Origin: JBAOHV01 sp037045265
GTDB taxonomy: Bacteria; Actinomycetota; Acidimicrobiia; Acidimicrobiales; Microtrichaceae
Assembly: GCA_037045265.1 (NCBI GenBank)
Contig: JBAOHV010000019.1
Span: 477,105 to 541,104 of the forward strand
Reading direction: 5' to 3'
DNA length: 64,000 bases
Position 1 is the stretch's first letter. Each line of letters begins with the position of its first letter. Positions 45,004-55,222 of this stretch are shown here, piece by piece. A program made the translations under genes and the position numbers. The notes under the pieces were generated by a model that was given only the letters and a program-made list of their open reading frames with translations, was not told the origin of the DNA and made no database searches.

Positions 45004-45775
45004 TCAGGCCGCGTGCTTGGTAGCCCGACCACCAGGCTTGTAGTTGGCGAGCCGCGATGCGCTCTTCCACACCATCCGGTAGTAGCGACGGACGTCCTCG
45101 CCCAGGTCGACGGGCTCTGAGACGACGGTCGTACCTCCGCCCACCGGATGGGCGGTGCCACCGATCTGGAGCACACGGTCGCCGTCGATGACGTGACGGT
45201 CGTGGACCGCCGCCGTGGGCGCCATGCGCAGTCGGAGCTGCGTGTCGCGGCTGCGCAGCGTCTCGACGAAGTCGACCAGGTCGTCGATGTCCGTGCTGTC
45301 GAGCCGGTCGCTCACCATCACCCTGGTCACGTCAGTGTGTGCCACCAGGTACTCGAGCTGTGCCCTGCGGCAGTACGGATCCACAACCATCGGACGGTCG
45401 AGAGCCGCGATGCGCCCGACGACCCTGGCGAAGGCGAGCGGATCGCTGGAACGCATGTCGGTGTCGAGCACCTCGAACAGCGGCGACTCATCGGGGTGCA
45501 TACCGAGAGCACTGACGGCGAGGCGCCCCAGATCGGTCGGGACGAGACGCTGGGCGTCCACCTCCTCGATCAGGCCACGCCTGATGAGGGAGCTGATTGC
45601 GCCTTCGGCGAAGTTCGTGTCGCTGTCCGGTGAGCCCCGCCACGACACTCAGCGCAGCGGGCCTTCGCGGCTCGGCGAGCCGGCGCAGCTCCTTGCGCGT
45701 CAGGGTGCCGCCCACCTCGTAGAGCCTTACCGCCCAGAGAAGGAGTCGGTGCGACTCCTCGTCGAGAAGATCCAT
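45004..45775 (-). CDS. Winged-helix protein with PLD-like C-terminal part, one frameshift
   Basis: Not a recognised named family. It starts MDLLDEESHRLLLWAVRLYE at ATG 45775; a frameshift near 45,630 joins it to SDTNFAEGAISSLIRRGLIE, giving about 257 residues. The N-terminal half looks like one or two winged helices (VGGTLTRKELRRLAEP; LVPTDLGRLAVSALG). The C-terminal half has YCRRAQLEYLVAHTDVTRVM and AAVHDRHVIDGDRVLQIGG, reminiscent of phospholipase-D-like domains (HDRHVI near the HKD site) but with no full HKD. It ends the operon that begins with the penicillin-binding protein. Confidence 0.6.
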
Positions 45776-45833
45776 GGGAACCACGCTAGAGGCGAGACCC
45801 GTCCACTCCTCGTCTTTCGATCCAGGTTTTCCG

Positions 45834-46328
45834 TCACTCCCCGCGGCGTGGGCCGACGGTGTCGCGGTCGAGCTGGCCCGTCCGCAGGAACCGGTCCCGG
45901 CGCTCCCGCTCGTCCAGACCGAAGCGGCGCCATGCCCAGACCCCAACCCCGACCGCGACGAGCTCCATGACCAGGCTGATCGGCCCACGCGACATCTCGA
46001 ACGCCACGCCCCATTCCGGTACAACTCCGATCGCAGGCCACCAGAACGTCTCCGCGTGTGTCCACGACAGGTCGAGCACCAGGTGCAGATACATGCCGAT
46101 CGGCAGGCCGAGCCACTGACGGCGGACGAGCCGCCGTCCACGGGTGCACAGCATGACGACGACCAGCACGAGCGTCGGAAGCGCCAACGAGTGCAGCGGA
46201 CCGGCACCGAATGGCACCTCCAGCGCCGGGATGACGGCGCCCAGAGCGACCATTCGGTAGTCGATCGCAGGGCTCTGGAACACCGCCCAGGTGAGCACGA
46301 TGCTCATGACGACGAACCAGATCAGCAC
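45834..46328 (-). CDS. YdjM-like membrane metal-dependent hydrolase
   Basis: About 164 residues, membrane protein with four helices and conserved His in GPLHSLALPT and GMYLHLVLDLSWTHAETFWWP, the pattern of the LexA-regulated YdjM/metal-dependent hydrolase family. A short charged tail follows (GLDERERRDRFLRTGQ). GTG 46328 is taken as start, 18 bases after the zinc-ribbon coiled-coil gene. Confidence 0.7.
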   Translation of the reverse strand: MLIWFVVMSIVLTWAVFQSPAIDYRMVALGAVIPALEVPFGAGPLHSLALPTLVLVVVMLCTRGRRLVRRQWLGLPIGMYLHLVLDLSWTHAETFWWPAIGVVPEWGVAFEMSRGPISLVMELVAVGVGVWAWRRFGLDERERRDRFLRTGQLDRDTVGPRRGE

Positions 46329-46345
46329 GACGACGCGACCGCTGC

Positions 46346-47059
46346 TCAGCGGACCAGGATCCGCATGCACTCCGGGCAGTGCACCAGAGCATCCTCGGGG
46401 GCCCGGCGCACCTCCTCGAGCTCGGCCGAAGGGATCTCCAGGTGGCATCCCTCGCAGCGCGACCCGAGCAGGCGAGCGACCGCCACACCACCGAGCGACG
46501 AGCGCAACGGCTCGTAGGCCGCCATGAGATCGTCGGGCACGCTCCCGACCGCCGCAGCCCGTTCTGCCACGAGCCGGTCCAGCTCGGCATCGATCTCGGC
46601 GTTCTCCACGATCAGCTGCGAGTCGAGGCCGTCACGCTCGACCCGGAGCTCGGCGAGGAGGCCGTCTCGCTCGGCGAGCTCCTCCTCGATCGGTTCAGCC
46701 TGCTCCATCAGCTCGAGCGCACGGTCCTCGTACTCACCCTGACGATGCCTGAGCTGGGCGAGCTCCTCCTGGAGCGACTCGAGCTCCTTGTGGGCGACGA
46801 TGCTGCCGTCGTACATGGACACATCGACGGTACGCGCCTTGTCCTCGATCAAGGCCGCATGATCCTCGGCTTCCTTCTGATCGGCGCGGACACGGTGCAG
46901 CCGTCCGGCGACCTCGTCGCGCACAGCTGACACCTCGGCTGTGCGCAGGCCCACCTGCTCGAGCGACCCCAGCACGGGCAGCGTCGCTCGTCGGTGCTGG
47001 AGCTGATCGATGGCGGTGTCGAGTTCCTGGACTACGAGCAGATCGTCGAGTGCGGCCAC
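46346..47059 (-). CDS. C4 zinc-ribbon coiled-coil protein
   Basis: 237-residue protein with two long antiparallel coiled coils (VRADQKEAEDHAALIEDKAR; EELAQLRHRQGEYEDRALEL) and a C-terminal zinc ribbon CEGCH...HCPECMRILVR. This is the widespread family represented by CT398 of Chlamydia and actinobacterial zf-RING_7 proteins. It may bind nucleic acid, RNA polymerase or flagellar/secretion partners; the role here is unknown. It lies 57 bases after the PBP gene on the same strand. Confidence 0.85.
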   Translation of the reverse strand: MAALDDLLVVQELDTAIDQLQHRRATLPVLGSLEQVGLRTAEVSAVRDEVAGRLHRVRADQKEAEDHAALIEDKARTVDVSMYDGSIVAHKELESLQEELAQLRHRQGEYEDRALELMEQAEPIEEELAERDGLLAELRVERDGLDSQLIVENAEIDAELDRLVAERAAAVGSVPDDLMAAYEPLRSSLGGVAVARLLGSRCEGCHLEIPSAELEEVRRAPEDALVHCPECMRILVR

Positions 47060-47115
47060 GGGCGAACCCTACGCCGCGACGCCCACGGGCGGTGCCGCCA
47101 TCGGGAAGGACGGCA

Positions 47116-49303
47116 TCACTCGCCTTCGGAAGGTGTCGTCCCCGTGCCGCCCCCGGTGGAACCGTCGTCCGTGGAGCCACCCCCGCCACCAGCGTCGCCC
47201 GTCCCTCCGCCGGATGGGGCGCCGGCCACGGTCGTGGAGGATCGGCTGGTGCCGCTCCGCCTGGACGACGAAGAAGAAGACGACGACCGCGACGTCGAGT
47301 CGGACCGGGTCACGTACTTGCTCCAGGGATCCTTGATCGCCGTGCTCCGGCCACTCGACGTCGGCGGCGTGAACTTCGTCACCGGCGATCCTTCGAGATA
47401 GGGCGCCATGAACTCCTGCCAGACCTTGCCGGCGGCGGTCCCGCCCTGGACCCTGCCGCCCTTCAGATCGATCGAGCCGGCCGGGTTGCCGATCCAGACC
47501 GCCACCGCAATCTCAGGCGTGAAGCCGACGAACCAGACATCGGCGTTGCCGCCGTCGTCGAGCTCGTTGGTCCCGGTCTTGCCCGCCGCCGGGCGCCGGT
47601 CCGGCAGCGCACCGCCCTTGTAGGTACCTCCGGACACCACGCCGCTCAGAGCGACCGTCGCCTGTCGGGCCACCTCGACCGGTATCGCCTGCTCCTCGGC
47701 AGGCTCGTGCTCGTAGAGCACGTTCCCGTCGCGGTCCTCGACCTTGGTGACGAAGTGGGCCTCGTTGAACACTCCGTCGTTCGCGATCGCCCCGTACGCG
47801 GCCGCCATCTTCGAGGGGGCGGACCGAAGCGCTTCCCAAGGTCAGCGACGGGATGTCGCCGGCGTCATCGGCCAGCGTGGTGATGCCCAGGCGCCTGGCT
47901 ACGTCGACGACCTGCTCCCCTCCGACCGCTGCCTGCAGCCGCACGAACGCGCAGTTGTTCGACGACGCGGTAGCGCGGGTCAGGTCGGTCGACCCTCCGC
48001 GGCAACCGGACGGCCAGGTGCTCACCGTTCGGGGCAGGTTCCAGTCGTCGTAGAGAGAACGGGGTGCCGGAGCGGCGGAGATCGTCGAACGAAGGCCGTA
48101 GCCCTCTTCGAGCGCGGCTATCAGCGTGAAGGTCTTGAACGACGAGCCGGGGCTGCGCCCGACGGCCGGCGTGGCCAGCTCGACGACTCCCTTGCCTTCG
48201 ACGGTGGTCTCCCCCACTGCGGCGCGCACCGCCCCGGTAGCTGGTTCGACCGCCACGACGACTGCCATCGAGTCGGGGTTCTGTGCCTTCACAGGGCTCT
48301 CGTTCGAGGCGACCGCCGCGAGGAACTGGGCGCGGGGGTCCATGGTCGAGGTGATCTTCAGCCCACCGTTGAAGATCAGGAAGCGCCGCAGCTCGCGAGT
48401 GGGTGCCAGCCACTCGGCGTCGAGCAGCTCGTCGCGAACGTGACGCTCGAAGTACGACAGGTCCTGCGCGGTGGTGCTCGAGCGGACACGCTGCACGTCG
48501 GTCGGCAGTGGAGCAGCGTTGATCAGATCGGCTTCGGTCTGTCCGATGAGCCCCTCTGCCATCATCCGTCGCACCACGATCTCACGGCGTTGCCTGGCAA
48601 CGTCCGGGTAGCGCACCGGGTCGTAGGCCGACGGGCTGCGGATGAGCGAAGCCAGCACCGCCGACTCGGCCCAACCGACCTCCGATGCCGACCTGCCGAA
48701 GTAGGTCTGGGCCGCCGCCTCGACGCCGTACGCCCCACGACCCAGGTACACCTGGTTCAGGTACTGCTCCAGGATCCGGTCCTTGCACTCCTGCTTCGAG
48801 GTGGTCTCGCAGTACTGCTGCTCGAGCTGCAGGGCCAGGCTCGCCTCCTTGAGCTTGCGGGTGAACGAACGCTCGTCACCGACCAGGCTGAGCTTCACGA
48901 GCTGCTGGGTGATCGTCGAGCCACCCTGGGACACCCCTCCGGCGTCGCTGTTCGCCCGGAACGCCCGCATGATCGAACGGGCACTGACCCCGTCGTGCTC
49001 GTAGAAGTCGGCGTCCTCGACCGCGAGGACGGTCGAGCGCAGCTCCTCGGATATGTCGTCCAGAGACACGATCTGGCGGTTCTCGGCGCCGATGAGTTCA
49101 CCGATCGGGTCACCGTGCATGTCCAGTACGGTGCTGCCCTCGACCAACGCCGGCAGAGCAATCTTGCTCGACGTGCTGAACGACGCGGCGCTCGGCAGCT
49201 CGGCGACAGCCGGTACGAGCAGGCTCGTGAGCATGGCTATCGACGCGACCCCGACGACGACGATCAGGCCGAAGCGCATCAGTAGTTTGACAGGTCGAGG
49301 CAT
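47116..49303 (-). CDS. Class A penicillin-binding protein, one frameshift
   Basis: Bifunctional peptidoglycan glycosyltransferase/transpeptidase. One N-terminal helix (FGLIVVVGVASIAMLTSLLV), glycosyltransferase domain with catalytic Glu96 (VEDADFYEHDG), GGSTITQQLVK, then the transpeptidase with SxxK at Ser387 (GSSFKTF), SNN (ATASSNNCAF) and KTGT (AGKTGTNELDD). At about 47,809 one extra base breaks PLE-MAAAYG; removing it restores the usual PLEMAAAYG. The C-terminus is a Ser/Gly/Thr-rich tail (RSSSSSSSSRRSG and many Gly). About 728 residues. It leads the operon with the zinc-ribbon, YdjM-like and winged-helix genes. Confidence 0.9.
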
Positions 49304-49456
49304 GGGGGCGTTCAGAGGCAGCGCCGCAGAGGGAGCGGCGCGGCTGGGGGTTGTTGGATTCTTCGGTCGTCTACGGCCGGGTAAGGCTACCGGCGGCGCG
49401 CACCGGGGTCAGCGCAGCGCCCGGCTAGTGTCGCCACGACCTGAGAGGGAACCCGG

Positions 49457-50491
49457 ATGCAACTGCCTCGTCGAGACCGCCGACTCGGGCGCAGGAGCCG
49501 TCGGGTGCAGGTCAGCCTGGCCGGCGCCGGCTACATCGCTGTGGTGCACGCCCTTGCCGCGCAGGCGGCAGGCATGCAGGTCCGGGCGGTCGCGTCCCGA
49601 GGTGGAACGTCCGCCCGGCACCTCGCCGGGGGGATCGACGCACGACGGGTCCAGCCCGAGCAGCTGCCAGACGGAGCAGATGTCCTGATCGTTGCGACCC
49701 CGCCGGAGTTCCACGAGGAGCTCACCCTGCAAGGCCTTTCAGCAGGGGCCAAGGTGCTGGTCGAGAAGCCGCTGACGACCACGCTCGCCTCGGCCGACCG
49801 CATGGTCGCTGCTGCCGACGGAGCGAGCGCCCGCTGCGCCGAGAACCTGCTCCATGCACCCCTCTGGCAGGAGTTCCGCCGTATCCGCCCGACGCTCGGC
49901 ACACTCGGACACCTGTCGCTGCGCACGTTGCAGCCACCCCCCGATTGGGGACACTTCACCGGAGCACTACCGAGCGGCGGTGTGCTGTTCGACCTGGGTC
50001 CGCATCCGATCGCCCTGGCGCTCGATGCCGCGGGCGAGATCCCCTCCGGTGTGTCCGCGGAGCTCAGCTCCACCCGCGACGACGGCGCCGACGACGACGC
50101 GACCGTTCGGATCGACTTCCCGTCGGGTCTCGTCGCCGAGCTCCGCTTGTCGTGGACGACTGCGGATCCGGAGTGGAGTGTGCAGGCTGCGTCACCCGAC
50201 GGCGTGCTGCTGGCCGAGCTGCTGCCAGAGGTGACGCTGGAGCACGACGGTGAACCGGTCGTGGTCGGCCTGCGCCAACAGGTGCCCGACCCCCGCCTTG
50301 AGCAGATGGGCTACGTCGACCAGCTGCTGGACCTGGTCGACGGCCGGCCTGGCCAGGACCTGAGCGCGGCACGTGGCGTGCTCGAGTTGATCTGCGGCGC
50401 GTACACGTCGGCCGGGAACGACGGTCAGCGGGTGCCGCTGCCCTTCGGAGGCGACCGACAGCTGACTCCTCGCGAGCACTGGGGCCGCTAG
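49457..50491 (+). CDS. Gfo/Idh/MocA family oxidoreductase
   Basis: 344-residue NAD(P)-dependent oxidoreductase. An Arg-rich N-terminus precedes the Rossmann loop VSLAGAGYIAVVHALAAQ, and the family EKP is in VLVEKPLTTTLASAD. The C-terminal domain has GALPSGGVLFDLGPHPIAL, with the catalytic-type His. Substrate not assigned. GAGAGGG lies before ATG 49457, and a TAGTGT -10 element is at 49,426. Its stop overlaps that of nrdB at CTAG. Confidence 0.82.
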   Translation: MQLPRRDRRLGRRSRRVQVSLAGAGYIAVVHALAAQAAGMQVRAVASRGGTSARHLAGGIDARRVQPEQLPDGADVLIVATPPEFHEELTLQGLSAGAKVLVEKPLTTTLASADRMVAAADGASARCAENLLHAPLWQEFRRIRPTLGTLGHLSLRTLQPPPDWGHFTGALPSGGVLFDLGPHPIALALDAAGEIPSGVSAELSSTRDDGADDDATVRIDFPSGLVAELRLSWTTADPEWSVQAASPDGVLLAELLPEVTLEHDGEPVVVGLRQQVPDPRLEQMGYVDQLLDLVDGRPGQDLSAARGVLELICGAYTSAGNDGQRVPLPFGGDRQLTPREHWGR

Positions 50492-51573
50492 AAGTCCTCG
50501 TCCATCGAGAACTCGCCGTCGACAGCGGTCTGGTAGGCCGAAACGGTGCGCTCGAAGAAGTTCGTCAGCTCCTGGACGTCCTGGAGCTCCATGAAGGCAA
50601 ACGGGTTCTTGGAGCCGTATCGCTTCGCCATGCCCAACGTCATCAGGCGCTGATCTGCGACGTACTGCAGGTACTCACGCATGTCGGGCAGCGACATTCC
50701 GGGGATCCCCTGCGAGAGCAGGTCCTCTGCGAACTGGAACTCGCACTCCACGGCTTCGCCGATCATCTCGTTCACCCGGGTGGCCAGGTCGTCGTCGAAG
50801 AGGTCCGGCTCCTCGCGTCGGACCTGCTCGATGACCGCGAAGGCGAAGTTCATGTGGCAGCTCTCGTCGCGGAACACCCAGTTGGTGCCCGAGGCGAGCC
50901 CGTTGAGAAGGCCCTTCGAGCGCAGGAAGTAGACGTATGCGAAGGCTCCGAAGAAGAACAGTCCCTCGATGCAGGCGGCGAAGCAGATCAGGTTCAACAG
51001 GAACTGCTTGCGGTCCTCGCGGGAGCGCAGCTCGTCCAGGCTGTTGATCGAGTCGATCCACTTGAAGCAGAACTCGCCCTTGTGGCGGATCGACGGGATG
51101 TTCTCGATCGCGGCGAAGGCTTCGGCGCGCTCGTCCAGGTCCGGGATGTAGGTGTCGAGCAGGGTCAGGTAGAACTGGACGTGCAGCGCCTCTTCGTAGA
51201 GCTGGCGCGACAGGTACATGCGACCCTCGGGGCTGTTCACGTGCTTGTACAGGTTGAGCACCAGGTTGTTCGACACGATCGAGTCGCCTGTGGCAAAGAA
51301 CGCGACGAGCCGGTTGATCAGGTGCCGCTCGGCGGGGACCAGCTTGCGCTGCAGGTCGACGATGTCGTCGGAGAAGTCGACCTCCTCGACGGTCCACGTG
51401 TTGCGGATCGCGTCTCGGTACATGTCGTAGAACTGCGGGTAGCGCATCGGGCGCAGCGTCAGGTTGAACCCGGGATCGAGCAAGTGCCCACGCTCGGGCG
51501 TCGGGTCCGTCAGGTCGATCGGCGCCTCGACGGGGAGGCTGTGGGCCAGGGCGGAGTTCTCTGTCAGAGCCAT
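50488..51573 (-). CDS. nrdB: Ribonucleotide reductase class Ia, beta subunit
   Basis: Makes the tyrosyl radical for NrdA. The 361-residue protein has the diiron ligands Asp97 (ATGDSIV), Glu128 and His131 (YEEALHVQFY), later Glu in ACIEGLFFFG and Glu/His in RDESCHMNF. Tyr135, four residues after His131, matches the radical Tyr of the E. coli enzyme, so it is a tyrosyl-radical type. The C-terminal acidic tail (GEFSMDEDF) should dock into NrdA. AGAGGA precedes ATG 51573. It lies 31 bases after nrdA. Confidence 0.93.
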   Translation of the reverse strand: MALTENSALAHSLPVEAPIDLTDPTPERGHLLDPGFNLTLRPMRYPQFYDMYRDAIRNTWTVEEVDFSDDIVDLQRKLVPAERHLINRLVAFFATGDSIVSNNLVLNLYKHVNSPEGRMYLSRQLYEEALHVQFYLTLLDTYIPDLDERAEAFAAIENIPSIRHKGEFCFKWIDSINSLDELRSREDRKQFLLNLICFAACIEGLFFFGAFAYVYFLRSKGLLNGLASGTNWVFRDESCHMNFAFAVIEQVRREEPDLFDDDLATRVNEMIGEAVECEFQFAEDLLSQGIPGMSLPDMREYLQYVADQRLMTLGMAKRYGSKNPFAFMELQDVQELTNFFERTVSAYQTAVDGEFSMDEDF

Positions 51574-51604
51574 GGAGTGCGTTCCTCTCGCGATGTTCGT
51601 TCTG

Positions 51605-54138
51605 TCACTGACAGGCTTCGCAGGACTCGGGGTTCTCGAGCGAGCAGGCGACTGCCTCTTCGTCGGAGTACCCGCTCGCCGCGGAGTCGGTGTCAGCGCT
51701 CGGCTGGGTGGGCAACGGCGTCGCCGGGACACCGCCACCGTCGGGACCGTCCCCGGCCGACGTGGTGGTGGTCGTCTTGTTGATGCGAGTGGCTGGCCGT
51801 GAGCGCAGGTAGTAGGTGGTCTTGAGCCCCTGCTTCCAGGCGTGGATGTACATCGACGACAGCTTCCCGATCGTCGGTGACTCCATGAACAGGTTCAGGG
51901 ACTGCGACTGGTCGATGAATGCACCGCGCCCCGCGGCCATGTCGATCAGGGCACGCATGGGGAGCTCCCACGCCGTGCGGAAGATGGCGCGCACGTCGTC
52001 GGGGATCTGCTCGATGTCCTGCACCGAGCCCTCGTTGCGCTTGATCGCCGCGATGATCGGCTCGGTCCACAGGCCACGCTGCTGGAGCTCACGCACCAGG
52101 TACGTGTTGATCTGGAGGAACTCGCCCGAGAGCGTCTCGCGCTTGAACAGGTTCGACACCTGCGGCTCGATGCACTCGTAGCAGCCGGCGATCGACGCGA
52201 TCGTCGCCGTCGGTGCGATCGCGATCAGCAGGGAGTTGCGAAGGCCGTGCTCGGCGATGCGTGCCTTGAGGTCGGCCCAGCGAGCCGGGTCGGTCGGGGT
52301 CACTCCCCACAGGTCGAACTGCAGCTCGCCCTTGGCGGCTCGCGTCTCGTTCCAGCCCCCGTGGGTGCCGGCGACTGCTGCCAGCTCGTTGGAAGCCACC
52401 AGAGCCTGGAAGTAGATCTCCTCGGAGATCCGGTCGGAGAGCTCGCGCGCCTCGTCGGAGTCGAACGGGAGCCGGAGCTTGAAGAACACGTCCTGCAGGC
52501 CCATCAGGCCGAGGCCGACCGGACGCCACTTGGCGTTGGAGTTGCCCGCCTCGTCGGTCGGGTAGAAGTTGATGTCGACCACCCGGTCGAGGAACGGCAC
52601 CGCCAGGCGAACGACCTCGGCGAGTCGATCGAAGTCGAACGCCGGTGCACCCGAGGCATCGGGTCGCACCATGGCACCCAGGTTGACCGAACCCAGATTG
52701 CACACCGCCGTCTCGGCCTGGTTGGTTACCTCAAGGATCTCGGTGCAGAGGTTGGACAGGTGCACCACGTTCGGGGTGCCGTCACCGGCGACCGAGCCGG
52801 TCTGGTTGCACTTCTCGTTGGACGCGTCCTTGAAGGTCATCCAGCCGTTGCCGGTCTCGGCAAGGCTGCGCATCATCCGGCTGTACACCTGGCGAGCGGG
52901 CACCTGCTCCTCGTAGAGCCCCTCGGATTCGGCCAACAGGTATGCGTCGCGGAACTCGTCGCCGTACAGGTCGACCAGGTGCGGGACCTTCTTCGGGTCG
53001 AACAACGACCACTGCCAGTCCTGCTCCACACGCTCCATGAAGAGGTCGGGTACCCAGTTGGCCAGGTTCAGGTTGTGGGTGCGGCGGGCGTGGTCGCCAG
53101 TGTTCTCCTTGAGCTCGAGGAACGTCATGATGTCGGCGTGCCAGGACTCCAGGTACACGCACGCCGCGCCCTTGCGGCGACCGCCCTGGTTGACCGCGGC
53201 GACCGATGAGTCGAGCGTCTTGAGCCACGGGACGATGCCGTTGGAGAGTCCGTTCGTGCCGCGGATCAGCGAACCCTTGGAGCGGATGCGGCTGTAGGAC
53301 AGCCCGATTCCACCTGCGTGCTTGGAGAGCCGGGCGACGTCGCGGTAGCGGTCGTAGATGGCGTCGAGGTTGTCCTCGGGTGAGTCGAGCAGGTAGCAGC
53401 TCGACATCTGCGGGTGGGTCGTGCCCGAGTTGAACAGTGTCGGCGACGATGGCAGGTAGTCGAGCGACGAGATGAGCTCGTAGAACTCGATCGCCTCCTC
53501 CGGCGAGGTCGCCAAGCCGCAGGCGACCCTCATCAGGAAGTACTGCGGGGTCTCGATGACCTTGCGGCTCTCGGGGTGACGCAGCAGGTAGCGGTCGTAG
53601 ACGGTGCGCAGGCCGAAGAACTCGTAGAGCCAGTTGCGCTCGGCGAGGATGGCGTCGTTCAGCTTGCGGGCATGGGTGGCGACCATCGCAGCGGTCTCGT
53701 CGCCGATGATCCCCTGGGCGTGGCCGAGGGCGACCGACTGCGAGAAGGAGTAGATGTCCTGGTTCTGGACCTCCTTGTCGATGACTGTGGCCAGCAGTCG
53801 GGCAGCGAGGCGGGAGTAGTTCGGCTCCTCGGCGATGAATGCGGCCGCGGTGCGGATCGAGAGGTTGTCGAGCTCGGTGGTGGTCGCACCGTCGACCAGC
53901 CCCGAGATGGTGCGGGTGGCGACCCTCATGGCGTCGACGTGCTCGAGACCCGCGGCGCAGCACGCGCCACAGCCCGGACGATCTTGTTCAGATCGACCGC
54001 CTCCAGGCTGCCGTCCCGCTTGCGCACTCGCATGAGCGTGCCGAGGTCGTCCACGGCGCCCGGCTCGACGACCACCGGGGCGGAAGCCTCCATCTCGTCG
54101 ATGATCTCGATCTCACGTACGTCTTCGGACAGCGCCAC
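51605..54138 (-). CDS. nrdA: Ribonucleotide reductase class Ia, alpha subunit, one frameshift
   Basis: Catalytic subunit that reduces ribonucleoside diphosphates. GTG 54138 follows GGGAG by five bases. The first ~60 residues carry the ATP-cone start (LMRVRKRDGSLEAVDLNKIV); a shift of one base near 53,960 leads into GLEHVDAMRVATRTISGLVD and the rest. Active-site residues appear in SSCYLLDSPEDN, AVCNLGSVNLG, and PTATIASIAGCYECIEP. The C-terminal redox Cys pair is in ESCEACQ. Corrected length is about 844 residues. The intact ATP cone suggests dATP regulation. The tail before CEACQ is a Thr/Pro/Gly-rich linker, as in other NrdA. Confidence 0.92.
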
Positions 54139-54254
54139 CGTGACTCCCAGTTCCCGTTCTCCACGACCCCGGTAGGGCCGTTCATCCCGTGCACCCTCCA
54201 GACACCACATCTGGTGGAGGCTGCACTCCCCAACCCCAACATGTAGGGGTGCAG

Positions 54255-54291
54255 GGCTGTAATTACAGCCGCGTAACTACACGGTTGTCAA
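54255..54291 (-). promoter_or_regulatory. nrdAB promoter with overlapping palindromic operator
   Basis: On the minus strand TTGACA (54,286-54,291) and TGTAAT (54,262-54,267) are separated by 18 bases, close to sigma70 consensus. A perfect 16-base palindrome, GGCTGTAATTACAGCC (54,255-54,270), covers the -10 element, so a repressor bound there would block initiation. It does not match the usual NrdR box. The 5' leader is about 115 nt. The 309 bases between nrdA and the NUDIX gene hold nothing else clear. Confidence 0.65.
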
Positions 54292-54447
54292 CGCTTTGTC
54301 GCGCTCTGGAGCATGAATTCCGACCATGAGGGCCCGTTTCGCGCGCAGTGATGTCACAACCACCACACGCGGTGGCCGTTGCACATGTCACAGCCCTGGC
54401 GGTCGTCGGTCGTCCGTCGCTCAGGGGGTCGGTCTAGCGTCGGAGCC

Positions 54448-55222
54448 GTGACGGACCCGACCCCTCCCCGCCCCGGCTCCCCCGGCGCTCCCCTGTGGGA
54501 TCCGACGGCCATACCAGCCGCGACTGTCGTGGTGGTGCGCGACGGGCGGTCGAGCAGCGACGGACCCGGCGGGCTCGAGGTGCTGGTGCTGCGCCGGGAC
54601 AGGGACCTGAGCTTCGCCGGCGGCACGTGGGTGTTCCCCGGTGGCCGCATCGACCCCGCCGATCACCCGGTCGGAGGCCAGGACCTGGAACTGGCCGCCC
54701 GCACTGCTGCTGTCCGCGAGGCCAACGAGGAGGCCGGGCTGGTCATCGACCCCTCGAGGCTGCGCCGTTGGTCGCACTGGACCCCTCCCCCCGAGACGCC
54801 CAAGCGGTTCTCGACGGCCTTCTTCGTGGCATCGGTATCGGCAGGCAACGACGACGTGGTCATCGACGACGGCGAGATACGCGAAGCACGCGTGGCGGGG
54901 TCCCGGCGAGATGCTCGAGCTGCACGCAGCGGGCGAGGTCAGCCTCACTCCCCCCACATTCATCACCTTGACCCAACTCCTCGGCTTCACGAGCAGCTCG
55001 GACGTGGTCGAGGCGGACCGCGCAGTGGAGCACTTCGCCACCCGCATCACGGTCGTCGGCGAGTCGGTCATCGCCATGTACCACGGTGACCCCGGCTACG
55101 AGTCCGGCGATCCCGGTTCGGCCGGCCCACTGACCGGCCCACTGACCGACGGCCCCCTGCACCGCCTCGTGATGGGCCAGAAGTGGACCTATCTGCGACA
55201 GACTCCGATGCCGGACGTGTGA
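54448..55222 (+). CDS. NUDIX hydrolase (NUDT19-like), one frameshift
   Basis: NUDIX hydrolase of about 258 residues. A Pro-rich start is followed by VLRRDRDLSFAGGTWVFPGGRID, then a longer-than-usual Nudix segment ending REANEEAGL, as in NUDT19/RP2p-like hydrolases that cleave CoA-type substrates. Near 54,890-54,900 the frame shifts to PGEMLELHAAGEVSLTPPTF, which completes the domain. GTG 54448 is seven to nine bases after TAGCGT, suggesting a leaderless mRNA. The stop overlaps the metallophosphoesterase start. Confidence 0.82.

Noticed and set aside
47744..49285. Long open frame of about 513 codons on the plus strand
   Set aside because: It is antisense to the penicillin-binding protein, whose motifs (VEDADFYEHDG, SxxK, KTGT) are unmistakable; such frames are common in GC-rich DNA.
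52247..53209. 320-codon open frame on the plus strand
   Set aside because: Antisense to nrdA, a shadow of its codon bias.
54139..54447. Cobalamin riboswitch or NrdR boxes upstream of nrdA
   Set aside because: No B12-box-like sequence and no AT-rich paired 16-base NrdR boxes are visible; only the promoter palindrome is clear.
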